Shown here: in pieces, positions 49,577 to 58,906 of the stretch
Layout: the number at the start of each line of letters is the position of its first letter
Numbering within the stretch: the stretch's first letter is position 1
DNA from: CATQHP01 sp965214915
GTDB taxonomy: Bacteria; Acidobacteriota; Terriglobia; Bryobacterales; UBA6623
Direction: 5' to 3'
DNA: 64,000 nt
NCBI GenBank assembly: GCA_965214915.1
Contig: CBDCCP010000001.1
Location: forward strand, 1,054,001 to 1,118,000
Notes under the pieces: generated by a model
Seen by the model: only the letters and a program-made list of their open reading frames with translations
Told to the model about the DNA's origin: nothing
Database searches by the model: none
Position numbers and translations under genes: made by a program

Positions 49577-50854
49577 TCAACAGGCCAGTTCCGCGCGGTC
49601 AATGGCCAGACCTTGCAGATTGCCGAGCACCGCCGCGGCCAGGCGTTCCTGCCGGAACCATTCGTTGGCCAAGTCGCGGATTTGCCCCCGCGTGACGCTC
49701 TCGACCGCGTCGTTGATTTCGTCGAACGAGAAACAGCGGCCGTGGTAGGTTTCCTGGCGGGCCAGGTTCGTCATGCGGCTGCCGGTCGATTCCAGACTGA
49801 GCATCAGACTGCCCTTGAGTTGGTCTTTGGCGCGGCGGATCTCCGTTTCGGGGACGAGATTGTCTTTCAAGTCGCGGAACTCGCGCAGCGTGTACTCGAT
49901 GACGCGGCCCAGGGAATCGAGCGAGGTTCCGGCGTGGACCGACAGGCAGCCGGTGTCGGAATAGAGGCCGAGATCGGCATAGACCGCGTAGGCAAGGCCG
50001 GCTTCCTCGCGGATTTTCTGAAACAGCCGGGAACTGAAGCCTCCGCCCAGCAGGGTGCTGAGCACGAAACCGGCATAGCGCTTCGCATCCCGAATGGAGA
50101 ACGTCTCGACGCCCAGCGTCATGTGAATCTGTTCGAGAGACGGCTTGTCGCGCAGGACGATTTGCGGAGTCGGCGCCGGCGGTTCTTCCTGCTTGGCGGC
50201 TGATTCGGCGGCGCTGCCGGTAAAGCGTTTGCGCACTTCTTCGACCAGCGGGTCGTGCTTCATGTTGCCCGCCGCGGTCACCAGCAGATTGGCCGGCCGG
50301 AAGGCGCGCTCGAAAAACCCGCGCAGTTGCGGTCTTGAAAAGGCGCCGATCGTCCGTCGATTGCCGATGATCGGACGGCCCATGCCGTGGCCGCGCCAAA
50401 AACTGCCGGCGAAGAGGTCTCCGATCAGATAGTCGGGGTTGTCCTCGTCCATCTTGAGCTCTTCGAGAACAACTCCTTTTTCGCGTTCGATGTCGTCTTC
50501 GCCGAACGTCGGGCGCTGCGCCATGTCGGACAGGATGTCGAAGGCCCGCGGCAAATGCTCGTCCAGAACCTTGGCCGTGAACGCGGTGGTCTCTTTCGAG
50601 GTGAAGGCGTCGAGGTGACCGCCCAAGGAATCGATTGACACGGCGATTTCTTGCGCGGAAAAGTTTTCGGTGCCTTTGAACACCATGTGTTCGGTGAAGT
50701 GGGTGATGCCGGTTTCGGACTCGGACTCGTGGCGCGACCCTGCGTTCAGCCACACGCCTACCGCAACCGAGCGCACGGTCGGCATGTATTCGCTCACCAC
50801 CCGCAGCCCGTTGGGCAAAACGGTTTTTCGAACGTCGCGGGCGGCAGCGGGCAT
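49577..50854 (-). CDS. M16 family zinc metallopeptidase (mitochondrial-processing-peptidase-like)
   Basis: 425 residues from ATG 50854 (an in-frame start 30 bases upstream is less likely). Inverted zinc motif HFTEH in GITHFTEHMVFKGTENF (about residues 50-66) with the downstream Glu in REKGVVLEELKMDED. C-terminal M16_C region contains DKPSLEQIHMTLGVE and GGGFSSRLFQKIREEAGLAY. PqqF/YmxG-like proteases degrade short peptides or process presequence-like substrates. Full length and intact; 58 bases from the methyltransferase that precedes it on the same strand. Confidence 0.9.
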   Translation of the reverse strand: MPAAARDVRKTVLPNGLRVVSEYMPTVRSVAVGVWLNAGSRHESESETGITHFTEHMVFKGTENFSAQEIAVSIDSLGGHLDAFTSKETTAFTAKVLDEHLPRAFDILSDMAQRPTFGEDDIEREKGVVLEELKMDEDNPDYLIGDLFAGSFWRGHGMGRPIIGNRRTIGAFSRPQLRGFFERAFRPANLLVTAAGNMKHDPLVEEVRKRFTGSAAESAAKQEEPPAPTPQIVLRDKPSLEQIHMTLGVETFSIRDAKRYAGFVLSTLLGGGFSSRLFQKIREEAGLAYAVYADLGLYSDTGCLSVHAGTSLDSLGRVIEYTLREFRDLKDNLVPETEIRRAKDQLKGSLMLSLESTGSRMTNLARQETYHGRCFSFDEINDAVESVTRGQIRDLANEWFRQERLAAAVLGNLQGLAIDRAELAC

Positions 50855-50912
50855 TACGAGCCATCGTATCAGGGAACAGGGCAAGCGGGCCGCGGCTTTC
50901 GTTGCCGGGCGG

Positions 50913-52358
50913 CTAAGGTTTTCTCCGAAACAGGCGGTGGCCGCGCACTTCCAGCCCGGCTTGACGCAGAACCCTCTCCCAGTCGTTCTTGCGGCCGATG
51001 TCGGGCCGGGAGAGCAGCGCGCGTTTCTCTTCCTGGCGTGTCAGGGACGCGAATTTCTGGTGCAGCGGATACGTTTCGTCGACCAGGGCGTCCTTGCGGT
51101 GCAGAATCGGCGGGTTTTCGGAATGCGAGAAGTCCCTGAAGGCGTAATCGGCGCGAGGCAGATAGACCGCAAGAGACGACTGCAAGCAGGGGTGGGCGTC
51201 CTTGTCGAAGCCGGGGTAGCGCAGGAAGCTGACTTTTTTTCCGTCCGCCGAAAGCTTGAGCACATCGCACTCCACATCGCCGACGATCTGACGGGCGGCG
51301 AAGAGTTGCAGCCTGTTCAGTGCCGGAAGTTGTTCTTCGGCGGAGCGGTGCGCATAGAGCGAGCCGGCAACGAGCTTGCCCGCGGGAGCGGCCTGCGCCG
51401 CGGCCGCCGTTTTCCGCGGGTCTCCCAGCGAAAACAGAAACTGCTCGCCCTCGGCGCGCGCCGCGCTGTAAGACGGCCAGAGCGAGCGGATATCCGCCTG
51501 GGTCGCCGCGGGCAGCAACGCCGCCCGCGGCGCGCGCAGCCCTTGCAGACGCAGGGCGCCGTAATAAACCAGGAAGTCCTCGCGTTTCTGCCGGCGCAGG
51601 CTTTCGATCTCGGCGGGGTCCAGGACGGCGCTTGCCAGCTTGCGAATCCGCTGCGGCGAGCCGAACTGCTCGCCGAGCGCCGCAAATCGCGGAAATTCGC
51701 TCGGGCGGGGCAATCGGGCGAGCTTCCGCGCGAGGCTCAGGTATTCGGCGCCCAACTCCGACGACTCGAATTCCGCAATCGTGAAACGCCGGCCGAACGC
51801 GGGACGGCCGAGCGCAGCCCGCGCGAGATATTCCCGCTCCAGGACCGGGTCCTTGAAAACATAGGCGACCCCAAGCCCCGCCATGGCCGGCTTGCAGCCG
51901 CACACGGACTCGACGTAAGCCCGAAACTCCGCTTGCGTATAGACCTTTTGGAAGCCGCCGCGTGCAGTAACCAAGCCGTCCTCGAACACCTCTCCGGAAA
52001 GAGGCCCGCGGTCCACACGAACTGCGGCCACGAGAACCCGGCGGGCCAGTGCCAGCGCCTTGCGCAGGACATCCGCGCGTTCCGCCGGGTTTTCGATGAC
52101 GTTCAGCACATAGCCCAGGTTGACGACGTCCGCCGCTTCGACCGGGTCTTGCGGCCGGTAGTGCGGGTCCCAGCCGGATGCTGCCACCTCATGCTCGCGG
52201 AGATAGCGGATATCGTCGCCGCGTCCGCAGCCGTAATCGAACACGCTCGCGCCGGAACGGATCAAGCCGTGCTCCCAAGCAAGAGCAACGGGCCTGGAGA
52301 GCCGGAACCTCCGAATCGCCGTCCGAAACCGCGGAATCGTCGCTGCAGCCACAGACAA
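50913..52358 (-). CDS. DNA phosphorothioation-associated putative methyltransferase (TIGR04096 type)
   Basis: 481 residues, TTG start at 52358 with a GTG six bases further in as alternative. The N-terminal half has a Rossmann SAM-binding pattern (VFDYGCGRGDDIRYL, GWDPHYRPQ, ADVVNLGYVLNVIE), which I associate with the Dnd-linked family. The C-terminal half (FDKDAHPCLQSSLAVYL, HRKDALVDETYPLHQKFASL) is the family-specific extension. Members are regularly found beside dndC. Divergent from dndA across 79 bases. Substrate unknown; perhaps marks or recycles DNA in the phosphorothioation system. Confidence 0.82.
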   Translation of the reverse strand: MSVAAATIPRFRTAIRRFRLSRPVALAWEHGLIRSGASVFDYGCGRGDDIRYLREHEVAASGWDPHYRPQDPVEAADVVNLGYVLNVIENPAERADVLRKALALARRVLVAAVRVDRGPLSGEVFEDGLVTARGGFQKVYTQAEFRAYVESVCGCKPAMAGLGVAYVFKDPVLEREYLARAALGRPAFGRRFTIAEFESSELGAEYLSLARKLARLPRPSEFPRFAALGEQFGSPQRIRKLASAVLDPAEIESLRRQKREDFLVYYGALRLQGLRAPRAALLPAATQADIRSLWPSYSAARAEGEQFLFSLGDPRKTAAAAQAAPAGKLVAGSLYAHRSAEEQLPALNRLQLFAARQIVGDVECDVLKLSADGKKVSFLRYPGFDKDAHPCLQSSLAVYLPRADYAFRDFSHSENPPILHRKDALVDETYPLHQKFASLTRQEEKRALLSRPDIGRKNDWERVLRQAGLEVRGHRLFRRKP

Positions 52359-52437
52359 ACAGGATAGGGAACCTTGCCGGCCAGCCCCGGCTCTGTTTTG
52401 TAAACTGTAAACTGTTCAGCGAACAGGGACCGCCTCA
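52359..52437. promoter_or_regulatory. Divergent promoter region with palindrome
   Basis: 79 bases separate the methyltransferase and the dndA-like gene. CTGTTC-AGC-GAACAG (52412-52426), a perfect six-base-arm palindrome with a 3-base centre, lies 11 bases before the dndA GTG, just after the direct repeat TGTAAACTGTAAACTGTT. It could be the operator of the operon. It resembles but does not equal LexA boxes (spacing is off by one). Confidence 0.5.
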
Positions 52438-53694
52438 GTGAGCAGCCGCAACGGCATTCGAAGCGAGCACGGACCCGGGAATGCCGTTTACCTGGACTAT
52501 GCCGCAACGACGCCTGTCGATCCTCAGGTTATCGCGGCGATGTCCCGTTGCCTGGGGATCGATGGGATTTTCGGCAACCCCGCGTCGCGGACGCATCGCT
52601 TCGGACGCGAAGCCGAGGAGACCGTGGAGCGCGCGCGGGAACAGGTCGCCGCGCTTATCTATGCCGACCCGTCCGAAATCGTCTGGACATCGGGGGCCAC
52701 CGAGTCGATCAACCTGGCGCTCAAGGGCGCGGCGCACGGCTGCTCCGACCGGGGCAGGCATCTCGTCACTTCAAGCCTGGAGCACAAGGCGGTACTGGAT
52801 TCGTGCTCTCAACTGGCCCGCGAGGGATTCGAGGTTACCTATGTGCGCCCCGGCCGGGACGGGCTGATCGCACCGGAAAGCGTGGAGGAAGCGCTCAGAG
52901 ACGACACGATTCTCGTCTCCCTGATGCATGTGAACAACGAAGTCGGCGCCATTACCGACATCGCGGTGATCGGGGACATCGTGCGCTCCCGCGGGATTGC
53001 GTTCCATGTGGACGCGGCGCAAAGCGCGGCGCGGCTGCCGCTCGACACGCGTTCGATGCAGGCGGATTTGATTTCGCTCAGCGCCCACAAGATGTATGGG
53101 CCGAAGGGTGCCGGCGCCTTGTACGCGCGCCGGCGGTCCCGCATCCGCATCGCACCGCAAATACACGGCGGCGGCCATGAGCGGGGTCTCCGCTCGGGGA
53201 CTCTGGCAACCCATCAACTGGTCGGCATGGGCGAGGCCGCGCGTTTAGCGCGCGAACGCCGCAACCGCGATACAGCGGCGGCCGCCGCGCTCGACCGGCG
53301 CTTGCTCGATCGTCTGACAGCTATCGAGCAAGCATCCATCAACGGCAACGCAACGCAACGCGCGCCGGGAATTGCGAACGTTGCCTTCGCCTGCGTCAAG
53401 AGCGAGTCCCTGATGATGGCCATGAAAGACGTTGCCGTTTCGTCCGGCTCGGCTTGCACTTCGGCCCGCATCGAGCCGTCTCATGTCTTACGGGCACTGG
53501 GCGTGCCCGGCGATCTTGCTAGCTGCTCGGTCCGCTTCAGCCTGGGGCGCTTCACCACCGCGAAGGAAGTCGACTTTGCCGCGCTGCGTGTGCGGCAATC
53601 CGTCAATGCCTTGCGTGGATTATCGCCGCAATGGCAGGCGCTCCGCGGCTCCGCCGAACCGACTCCCCCAGCCGAACAGGCGGTGACCGTATGA
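52438..53694 (+). CDS. dndA: Cysteine desulfurase of DndA/IscS type
   Basis: 418 residues, GTG start. Fold-type I PLP enzyme: AVYLDYAATTPVDP opening, the pyridoxal Lys in LISLSAHKMYGPKGAG, HVDAAQ, and the active-site Cys in VSSGSACTSARIEPSHVL. Provides persulfide sulfur. Overlap ATGA with the following DndC gene ties it to DNA phosphorothioation rather than housekeeping Fe-S assembly, though it might serve both. The tail beyond residue 390 is short and variable. GC content like the chromosome. Confidence 0.9.
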   Translation: MSSRNGIRSEHGPGNAVYLDYAATTPVDPQVIAAMSRCLGIDGIFGNPASRTHRFGREAEETVERAREQVAALIYADPSEIVWTSGATESINLALKGAAHGCSDRGRHLVTSSLEHKAVLDSCSQLAREGFEVTYVRPGRDGLIAPESVEEALRDDTILVSLMHVNNEVGAITDIAVIGDIVRSRGIAFHVDAAQSAARLPLDTRSMQADLISLSAHKMYGPKGAGALYARRRSRIRIAPQIHGGGHERGLRSGTLATHQLVGMGEAARLARERRNRDTAAAAALDRRLLDRLTAIEQASINGNATQRAPGIANVAFACVKSESLMMAMKDVAVSSGSACTSARIEPSHVLRALGVPGDLASCSVRFSLGRFTTAKEVDFAALRVRQSVNALRGLSPQWQALRGSAEPTPPAEQAVTV

Positions 53695-54890
53695 GCGAAA
53701 CTCTCCTGTCGATAGACGCCGCAAGCGGCGCCGGCGGTATTGTCCGCACCGCCGAACGCCTCGCCGCCGCCGCCGCCGTTCTGCGCAAGGAATACCTGCG
53801 CGGGCACGGCGACCCGTGGGTGGTGGCGTATTCCGGCGGGAAAGATTCGACCCTGCTGCTGCAACTGACGTGGGAAATGCTGCTCTCTCTGCCTCATAGC
53901 AGCCGCCGGCGCAAGGTCTATGTGGTTGGCAACGACACGCTCGTCGAATCGCCGCTCATAATCCAGCATCTCAAAGCCACCTTGACTGCGATCGGCAAGG
54001 CCGCCGCAGTGGACCGACTGCCGCTCGATACACAGATCACAAAGCCTCACATCGACCAGACTTTCTGGGTCAACGTGATCGGCCGCGGCTACATCCCCCC
54101 GACGCGGAATTTCCGTTGGTGTACTGACCGGATGAAAATCATACCGACCGGCCGGCTGCTCAAGCAGTTGGTGCGCAGGCACAAGCGCGCCGTGCTTTTG
54201 GTGGGGACGCGCAAAAGCGAGTCGCAAAACCGGCGCCGCAACATGACTAGGCGCGGCGTCTCGGCAACCGCGATGAACCCTCACGACTCCATCAAAGGCT
54301 GCCGCATGTTCGCGCCTCTCGCCGAATTCGAAGACGATGACGTCTGGTTGACCTTGATGCAGCGCACTCCGCCCTGGGGCGGCTCGCACGACAACCTGAT
54401 CACGCTGTACCGCAACGCCGGCGGGGGAGAATGCCCGCTGGTGCTGAGCAAAGACGACGCCCCCTCATGCGGGACGACCTCACCCCGGTTCGGCTGCTGG
54501 ACCTGCACTGTGGTCAATAAGGACCGGAGCTTGCGGGGCCTGATCGATTCCGGCCACGAAGACGCGGAAATGTTCGAGCGGCTTTTCGATTTCCGCGAAT
54601 GGCTGATCGAGATGCGGGAAAACGACGCCAACCGCCAGCGCGTCCGCCGGGACGGCAACTCGAAATACCGAGCGGACGGAACCCTGGTCATGGGCCCGTT
54701 CACGCTCGACGTTCGCAAGCGGATCCTCAACCGCCTGCATGCGCTGGAGAAAGAAACGGGGCGGAAGCTGATCTCCATATCGGAGATCGAAGTGATTGAG
54801 GATATCTGGCGCCGGGATCGGATTCAGGAAGACTGCCGTACCGCCTTTCACAACGTCTTTGCGTCGGAATCCAGAGGAGCGTTGGGTTGA
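53691..54890 (+). CDS. dndC: DNA phosphorothioation sulfurtransferase DndC
   Basis: 399 residues. PAPS-reductase/ATP-pyrophosphatase fold with PP-loop AYSGGKDSTLLLQL (about residues 46-59). Cysteines that bind the Fe-S cluster in DndC are present: FRWCTDRMK, GGGECPLVL, SCGTTS and GCWTCTVVNKD. The SESQNRR region and FEDDDVW are typical DndC. It activates DNA and passes sulfur from the DndA partner into the backbone phosphate. Translationally coupled both sides (ATGA, TTGA). The TIGR04096 protein supports the assignment. Confidence 0.93.
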   Translation: MSETLLSIDAASGAGGIVRTAERLAAAAAVLRKEYLRGHGDPWVVAYSGGKDSTLLLQLTWEMLLSLPHSSRRRKVYVVGNDTLVESPLIIQHLKATLTAIGKAAAVDRLPLDTQITKPHIDQTFWVNVIGRGYIPPTRNFRWCTDRMKIIPTGRLLKQLVRRHKRAVLLVGTRKSESQNRRRNMTRRGVSATAMNPHDSIKGCRMFAPLAEFEDDDVWLTLMQRTPPWGGSHDNLITLYRNAGGGECPLVLSKDDAPSCGTTSPRFGCWTCTVVNKDRSLRGLIDSGHEDAEMFERLFDFREWLIEMRENDANRQRVRRDGNSKYRADGTLVMGPFTLDVRKRILNRLHALEKETGRKLISISEIEVIEDIWRRDRIQEDCRTAFHNVFASESRGALG

Positions 54891-56665
54891 CCACTCGGAA
54901 GACCATCATCCAAGCCAAGGCAATGTTGTTTTCGGACCTGTTCCACCAGGGCCGGTTCCAGGTTCCGTGGCATCAGCGTTACTACGATTGGAAGGCGAAT
55001 GATGATGTCCGGACATTGCTCCGTGACATCGACGATGCGATCAGGGAAGATCGCGCCTGCTATTTTCTGGGCGCGGTCATGCTGGTGGAAGTCGAGCCCC
55101 GGCTGTGGGAGATCAACGACGGCCAACAACGGATGGTAACGATATCGCTGATTTGTGCCGCTCTATGCCGCCGATTCGCCCGCGAAGCGAAAGGTTCTCA
55201 GCGGGAGGGGCTTGCGCTGCGTATGTTGTTCGACCTGGACGCCAATAGCGCGTGGACTATGGACGACGCGGAACACTACACGCCTCGGCTTTCCCCTCCC
55301 CAGAACGACAAGATGCGATATCGCCAGATGATCCGCGGGAACACGATCGGAACCAACGGCATGCTCACCGCGGCTTGGGCGGAGATCGAAAATTTCTTCT
55401 CTCCGATGAGCCTGGAAATGTCGGAACAGTATTTCGACTTCCTTCTCGAAAAGCTCGAAGTGGCATGCCTGTGGGTTCCGCGTCGCATCGACCCGAACGC
55501 GGTATACGAGACGATCAATTGCCGAGGCAAGCAACTTGACGACCTGGACCTGATCCGCAATTTTCTGTATTCGCACTTCAACGCAGCCGAAGACTCCGAG
55601 AGAAGAACTTCGGTGCATGAGAGCCTAGAGAGAATTCGTGTATTGATTCCGAACACAGTGAAAGCATCAGAATACATGCGGTGCCACCTGCAATGCAGAT
55701 TCGGCTTTCTCCGCAAGGATAACTTCTATCGCGACGTGCGGGAGGCTATCCGTACGCAGAGGGACAAAAAACACGGCCTAAACAAGTCTCCAGCGGACTA
55801 TGCATTCCTCTTGACCAAGCAAATCACCTTAAAGGAGTCCTTGGATCTTTTCCGAACAATAACGGCAGCGAGTCCGAATCCGGAGTTCATTCAGGCATTC
55901 GAAACCGCTTCCAGGACCAAAACATCACCAAGAAATCTAGCAGTCTTTCTCCGGGAACTACGAGGGTACAAGGTCACTCATCCTTTGGTTTTTGCCCTAC
56001 TGACTTGGTATATCCGTGAGTCGGACAGTCGTAGGAAAAGGTCGATTGCAAAATTAGTTAACAAGAACCTGAGCCGATTGACGACATTTGTACTGAGAAC
56101 AGCGTTCGTTGCTCCAAAGTTTGAGCCGTCGCACTTCGAAACAGAGTTTTCCAATTACGCTAGGGATATTGCATATTCAGACAGCATTCCAGATGAAAAA
56201 TTCGCCGCCTTTTTGCGAGGTTGTGACCGCTCAGAGTACGGAGTTCTGGATGACTCCAGGTTCAAAGATGCCATGATTGAGGCGAGAATGAACGGAGATA
56301 GAAAGGTAAAGCAGTTCTTGCTTGGTATCAACGGCGACGTACGGTTGCTAAACCAACGCTTCTGTACTATCGAACATATCTTGCCGAAATCTCCGCAGCA
56401 TTGGGGCGGCTGGACCGGTTTCAAGGATTTCGATGGAGCCGATTGGGTTCAGAGAATCGGAAACCTGACTCTGATGGGGCCAGCAGACAATAAACCCGGG
56501 GAGAAGTACAACGCTGCCTTTGCCAAGAAGCGCGCGAGCTATGAAGACAGTAGTCTTGCGATTACGCGGGAGTTGAAAGATTACGATGATTGGACCCCGG
56601 CCCATATTGAAGCGAGGCAGCGAGATATGGTGAAGCGAGCGGTGCGCGTCTGGACATTCGTTTGA
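54887..56665 (+). CDS. DUF262/DUF1524 nuclease (GmrSD/SspE-like)
   Basis: 592 residues, TTG start overlapping the dndC stop. DUF262 domain at the N-terminus: FQVPWHQRYYDW and the NTPase motif INDGQQRMVTISLI (about residues 75-88). C-terminal DUF1524 His-Me finger nuclease: IEHILPKSPQHWG (about 487) and RIGNLTLMGP. DUF262 proteins sense modified DNA in GmrSD and SspE and nick unmodified invader DNA. The gene is AT-richer than neighbours, especially 55.8-56.4 kb. Likely the restriction effector of this island. Confidence 0.86.
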   Translation: MTTRKTIIQAKAMLFSDLFHQGRFQVPWHQRYYDWKANDDVRTLLRDIDDAIREDRACYFLGAVMLVEVEPRLWEINDGQQRMVTISLICAALCRRFAREAKGSQREGLALRMLFDLDANSAWTMDDAEHYTPRLSPPQNDKMRYRQMIRGNTIGTNGMLTAAWAEIENFFSPMSLEMSEQYFDFLLEKLEVACLWVPRRIDPNAVYETINCRGKQLDDLDLIRNFLYSHFNAAEDSERRTSVHESLERIRVLIPNTVKASEYMRCHLQCRFGFLRKDNFYRDVREAIRTQRDKKHGLNKSPADYAFLLTKQITLKESLDLFRTITAASPNPEFIQAFETASRTKTSPRNLAVFLRELRGYKVTHPLVFALLTWYIRESDSRRKRSIAKLVNKNLSRLTTFVLRTAFVAPKFEPSHFETEFSNYARDIAYSDSIPDEKFAAFLRGCDRSEYGVLDDSRFKDAMIEARMNGDRKVKQFLLGINGDVRLLNQRFCTIEHILPKSPQHWGGWTGFKDFDGADWVQRIGNLTLMGPADNKPGEKYNAAFAKKRASYEDSSLAITRELKDYDDWTPAHIEARQRDMVKRAVRVWTFV

Positions 56666-58083
56666 TGCTTGATGCGCAGGAACTGCGGCATCTAGCCGAG
56701 GATCAGCTTGGTGTCCCGGCGAGACTCCATGACTATCAGTGGGAAGGGGTTGCGTTCCTGTACCGCTCCCCTTCCGCCTTGCTTGCCGACGAGATGGGCT
56801 TGGGGAAAACGGTCCAGACCGCGGTCGCGCTGGCGCTCCTCTTGAACGGACAAAGTGAAGTAAGCCGGGCTTTGATCGTCGCCCCCGCGTCGCTGACAAC
56901 GAATTGGATGGCGGAACTTGAGACTTGGGCGCCATCGCTGACGGTGCGACGAATACAGGGCACCGCACGCGACCGGGAAGCGTTTTACCTGCTGCCGATC
57001 CCGGTTCTTGTGAGTTCCTATGAGCAGATTCGACACGACGGCCTGTATAGTATCCCCTCGAGCACCTTCGATCTCGTTGTTCTCGATGAAGCTCAACGAA
57101 TCAAAAACAGGGATTCCGCTACGGCGCTGGCCTGCCGGCTTCTGCCGCGGAAGCGCGCCTGGGCACTGTCAGCCACACCCCTTGAGAACGACGAGGAGGA
57201 TGTCGCATCGATTCTTCGCTTCCTTGATCCATCGGTCGGGCAGTCCATTCCTAAAGCTCGTCTGTCGCTGAAGCTGGAATCGATGATGCTTCGGCGGCGG
57301 AAGTCCGATGTTCGAGCCGAACTGCCGCCCGTTATTCTTCAAGACGTGAAACTCGACCTCTCGGCTCCGCAGAGGGAAAGATACGATGAGTTGTGGGTGA
57401 ACCGCGCGGCGACCGTCAGCGCACACGCAGATGACAAAGACGACAGCGCCGCCTTACTTGGACTCATCACTCGGCTGAAGGTCATCTGCAATTTCGACGC
57501 AGCCGCGAATGCTTCATCGAAATTGGATGCTCTCAAGGCGGTCAGCGAGAGCACAGGGAAGTCCGCTCGGATTCTCGTATTCTCGCAGTTCGTTGAAACG
57601 CTGCGGTGGACTTCTGGTAGGATCGATTTTCCGCACGATCTTCTGACAGGATCCATGTCATTTACCGAGAGGCAGGCTGCCATGGGCCGATTCAAGAACG
57701 GGCCGGCGCCGCGGCTGTTGCTGGTTTCCCTTCGGGCCGGCGGCGTGGGCCTGAATCTGGGAGAGGCGACGCATATCGTAATGTTCGACAGGTGGTGGAA
57801 CCCTGCCGTCGAGATCCAGGCGATCTACCGAGCCCACCGTTTTGAACGCAACGAGCCGTTGCATGTTGTTCGTTTCCTGGTGACCGATTCGATCGAGGAA
57901 CATATTGCGGCGATACTCGAACGGAAAGGGTACCTGTTCGATAAAATCATTGAGTCCGCTGAGACGACCGCTCACCGCTTCACTAAGAAGGAGTTGATGC
58001 GAATCTTGGAACTCTCAGCCGGGGACATCCTTCCAACACCACAAAAAACAGAAGAGAACCAAAAACATGGCAAAAATCGTTGA
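56665..58083 (+). CDS. Short SNF2-type SF2 helicase
   Basis: 472 residues. ATG overlaps the DUF262 gene stop (TGATG). Complete helicase core: Q-region LHDYQWEGVAFL, Walker A DEMGLGKTVQ (about 44-53), VLDEAQRIKN, SATPLEN, and C-terminal RAGGVGLNLGEATHIV and WWNPAVEIQAIYRAHRF (variant of the usual RxHRxGQ). No extra nuclease domain, so it is a motor only. DndD/SspC ATPases are missing in this operon; this helicase could supply the energy step or translocation. 17-base overlap with the next gene. Confidence 0.88.
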   Translation: MLDAQELRHLAEDQLGVPARLHDYQWEGVAFLYRSPSALLADEMGLGKTVQTAVALALLLNGQSEVSRALIVAPASLTTNWMAELETWAPSLTVRRIQGTARDREAFYLLPIPVLVSSYEQIRHDGLYSIPSSTFDLVVLDEAQRIKNRDSATALACRLLPRKRAWALSATPLENDEEDVASILRFLDPSVGQSIPKARLSLKLESMMLRRRKSDVRAELPPVILQDVKLDLSAPQRERYDELWVNRAATVSAHADDKDDSAALLGLITRLKVICNFDAAANASSKLDALKAVSESTGKSARILVFSQFVETLRWTSGRIDFPHDLLTGSMSFTERQAAMGRFKNGPAPRLLLVSLRAGGVGLNLGEATHIVMFDRWWNPAVEIQAIYRAHRFERNEPLHVVRFLVTDSIEEHIAAILERKGYLFDKIIESAETTAHRFTKKELMRILELSAGDILPTPQKTEENQKHGKNR

Positions 58084-58900
58084 GTATCGGGACATTCCGC
58101 TTGATGACTTGGTGATTGGCAAGGGGCAGGTGCGAACCCAAGCCCCTGGCAAGGGGTTGGATGATTTAGCTAATAGCATCAAAGCGCAAGGACTGCTTCA
58201 GCCAATTGTTGTCTGCCCCGCCCGGGAATCCGGCAAATGGGAGATCCTTACGGGCCAACGGCGGTTTCTGGCCCATAAGCTGCTGGAAAGGGAAAGCATC
58301 TCGGCAGCCGTTCTCGATGAGCGTGTTACAGAAGGCGAAGCCAAGGCCATCTCGCTTACCGAGAATCTGATTCGCCGCAAGCTCTCCGGAAAGGAGCTTA
58401 CGGATGCAATCATGTTCTTGTACAACCTCTACGGAAACATGAAGGCCGTGGTTGAAACTACGGGGTTGCCTTATAGGGAAGTGCGCGATCATGTGAAGTA
58501 TCCACGGCTGTTGCCCGAGTTGAAAAAAATGGTCGATGACGGCAGCATTGACATCAACGTTGCCGTAAAAGCACAGGACGCCGCTACAGTCGAAAATTAT
58601 AGAAACCCCGATCCTCAGGAGGCGATTACGCTGGCCAAAGAAATGGAACGGATGTCCGGCGTCCAACGCAAGAAGCTCGTCCAGGATCGCAAAGAGCATC
58701 CAGAAAAGCCAGTAGACGATGTAATCGAAGATGCGAAAACCGGGTCAAAGGTAACTCAGATAATTGCGACAGTGACACAGGACACGCACGCTGCTGTCCA
58801 ACGATTTGCAAAAGAGGAATGTACCAGCCAGGACGAAGCGACGGTTATGCTCATCGAAGAAGCGTTAGTCGGCCGCGGCTTATTGACTGTTGAGGCATAG
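58067..58900 (+). CDS. ParB-like (ParB/Srx) domain protein
   Basis: 277 residues. N-terminal ParB/sulfiredoxin-fold domain (RDIPLDDLVIGKGQVRT, LDDLANSIKAQGLLQPIVV, WEILTGQRRFLAHKLL, SLTENLIRRKLSGKEL), then a helical DNA-binding half (AVVETTGLPYREVRDHVKYPRLL). C-terminal basic/acidic part KVTQIIATVTQDTHAAV. ParB-fold proteins of defence islands can be CTP-dependent clamps or nucleases. Not a chromosome-partitioning ParB: no ParA neighbour. Probably DNA-targeting or NTP-dependent control of this system. Confidence 0.83.
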   Translation: MAKIVEYRDIPLDDLVIGKGQVRTQAPGKGLDDLANSIKAQGLLQPIVVCPARESGKWEILTGQRRFLAHKLLERESISAAVLDERVTEGEAKAISLTENLIRRKLSGKELTDAIMFLYNLYGNMKAVVETTGLPYREVRDHVKYPRLLPELKKMVDDGSIDINVAVKAQDAATVENYRNPDPQEAITLAKEMERMSGVQRKKLVQDRKEHPEKPVDDVIEDAKTGSKVTQIIATVTQDTHAAVQRFAKEECTSQDEATVMLIEEALVGRGLLTVEA

Positions 58901-58906
58901 GGGTAG

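Noticed and set aside
52412..52426. LexA box upstream of dndA
   Set aside because: CTGT-N7-ACAG has one base less than the enterobacterial spacing and no other LexA site is visible; kept only as a palindrome.
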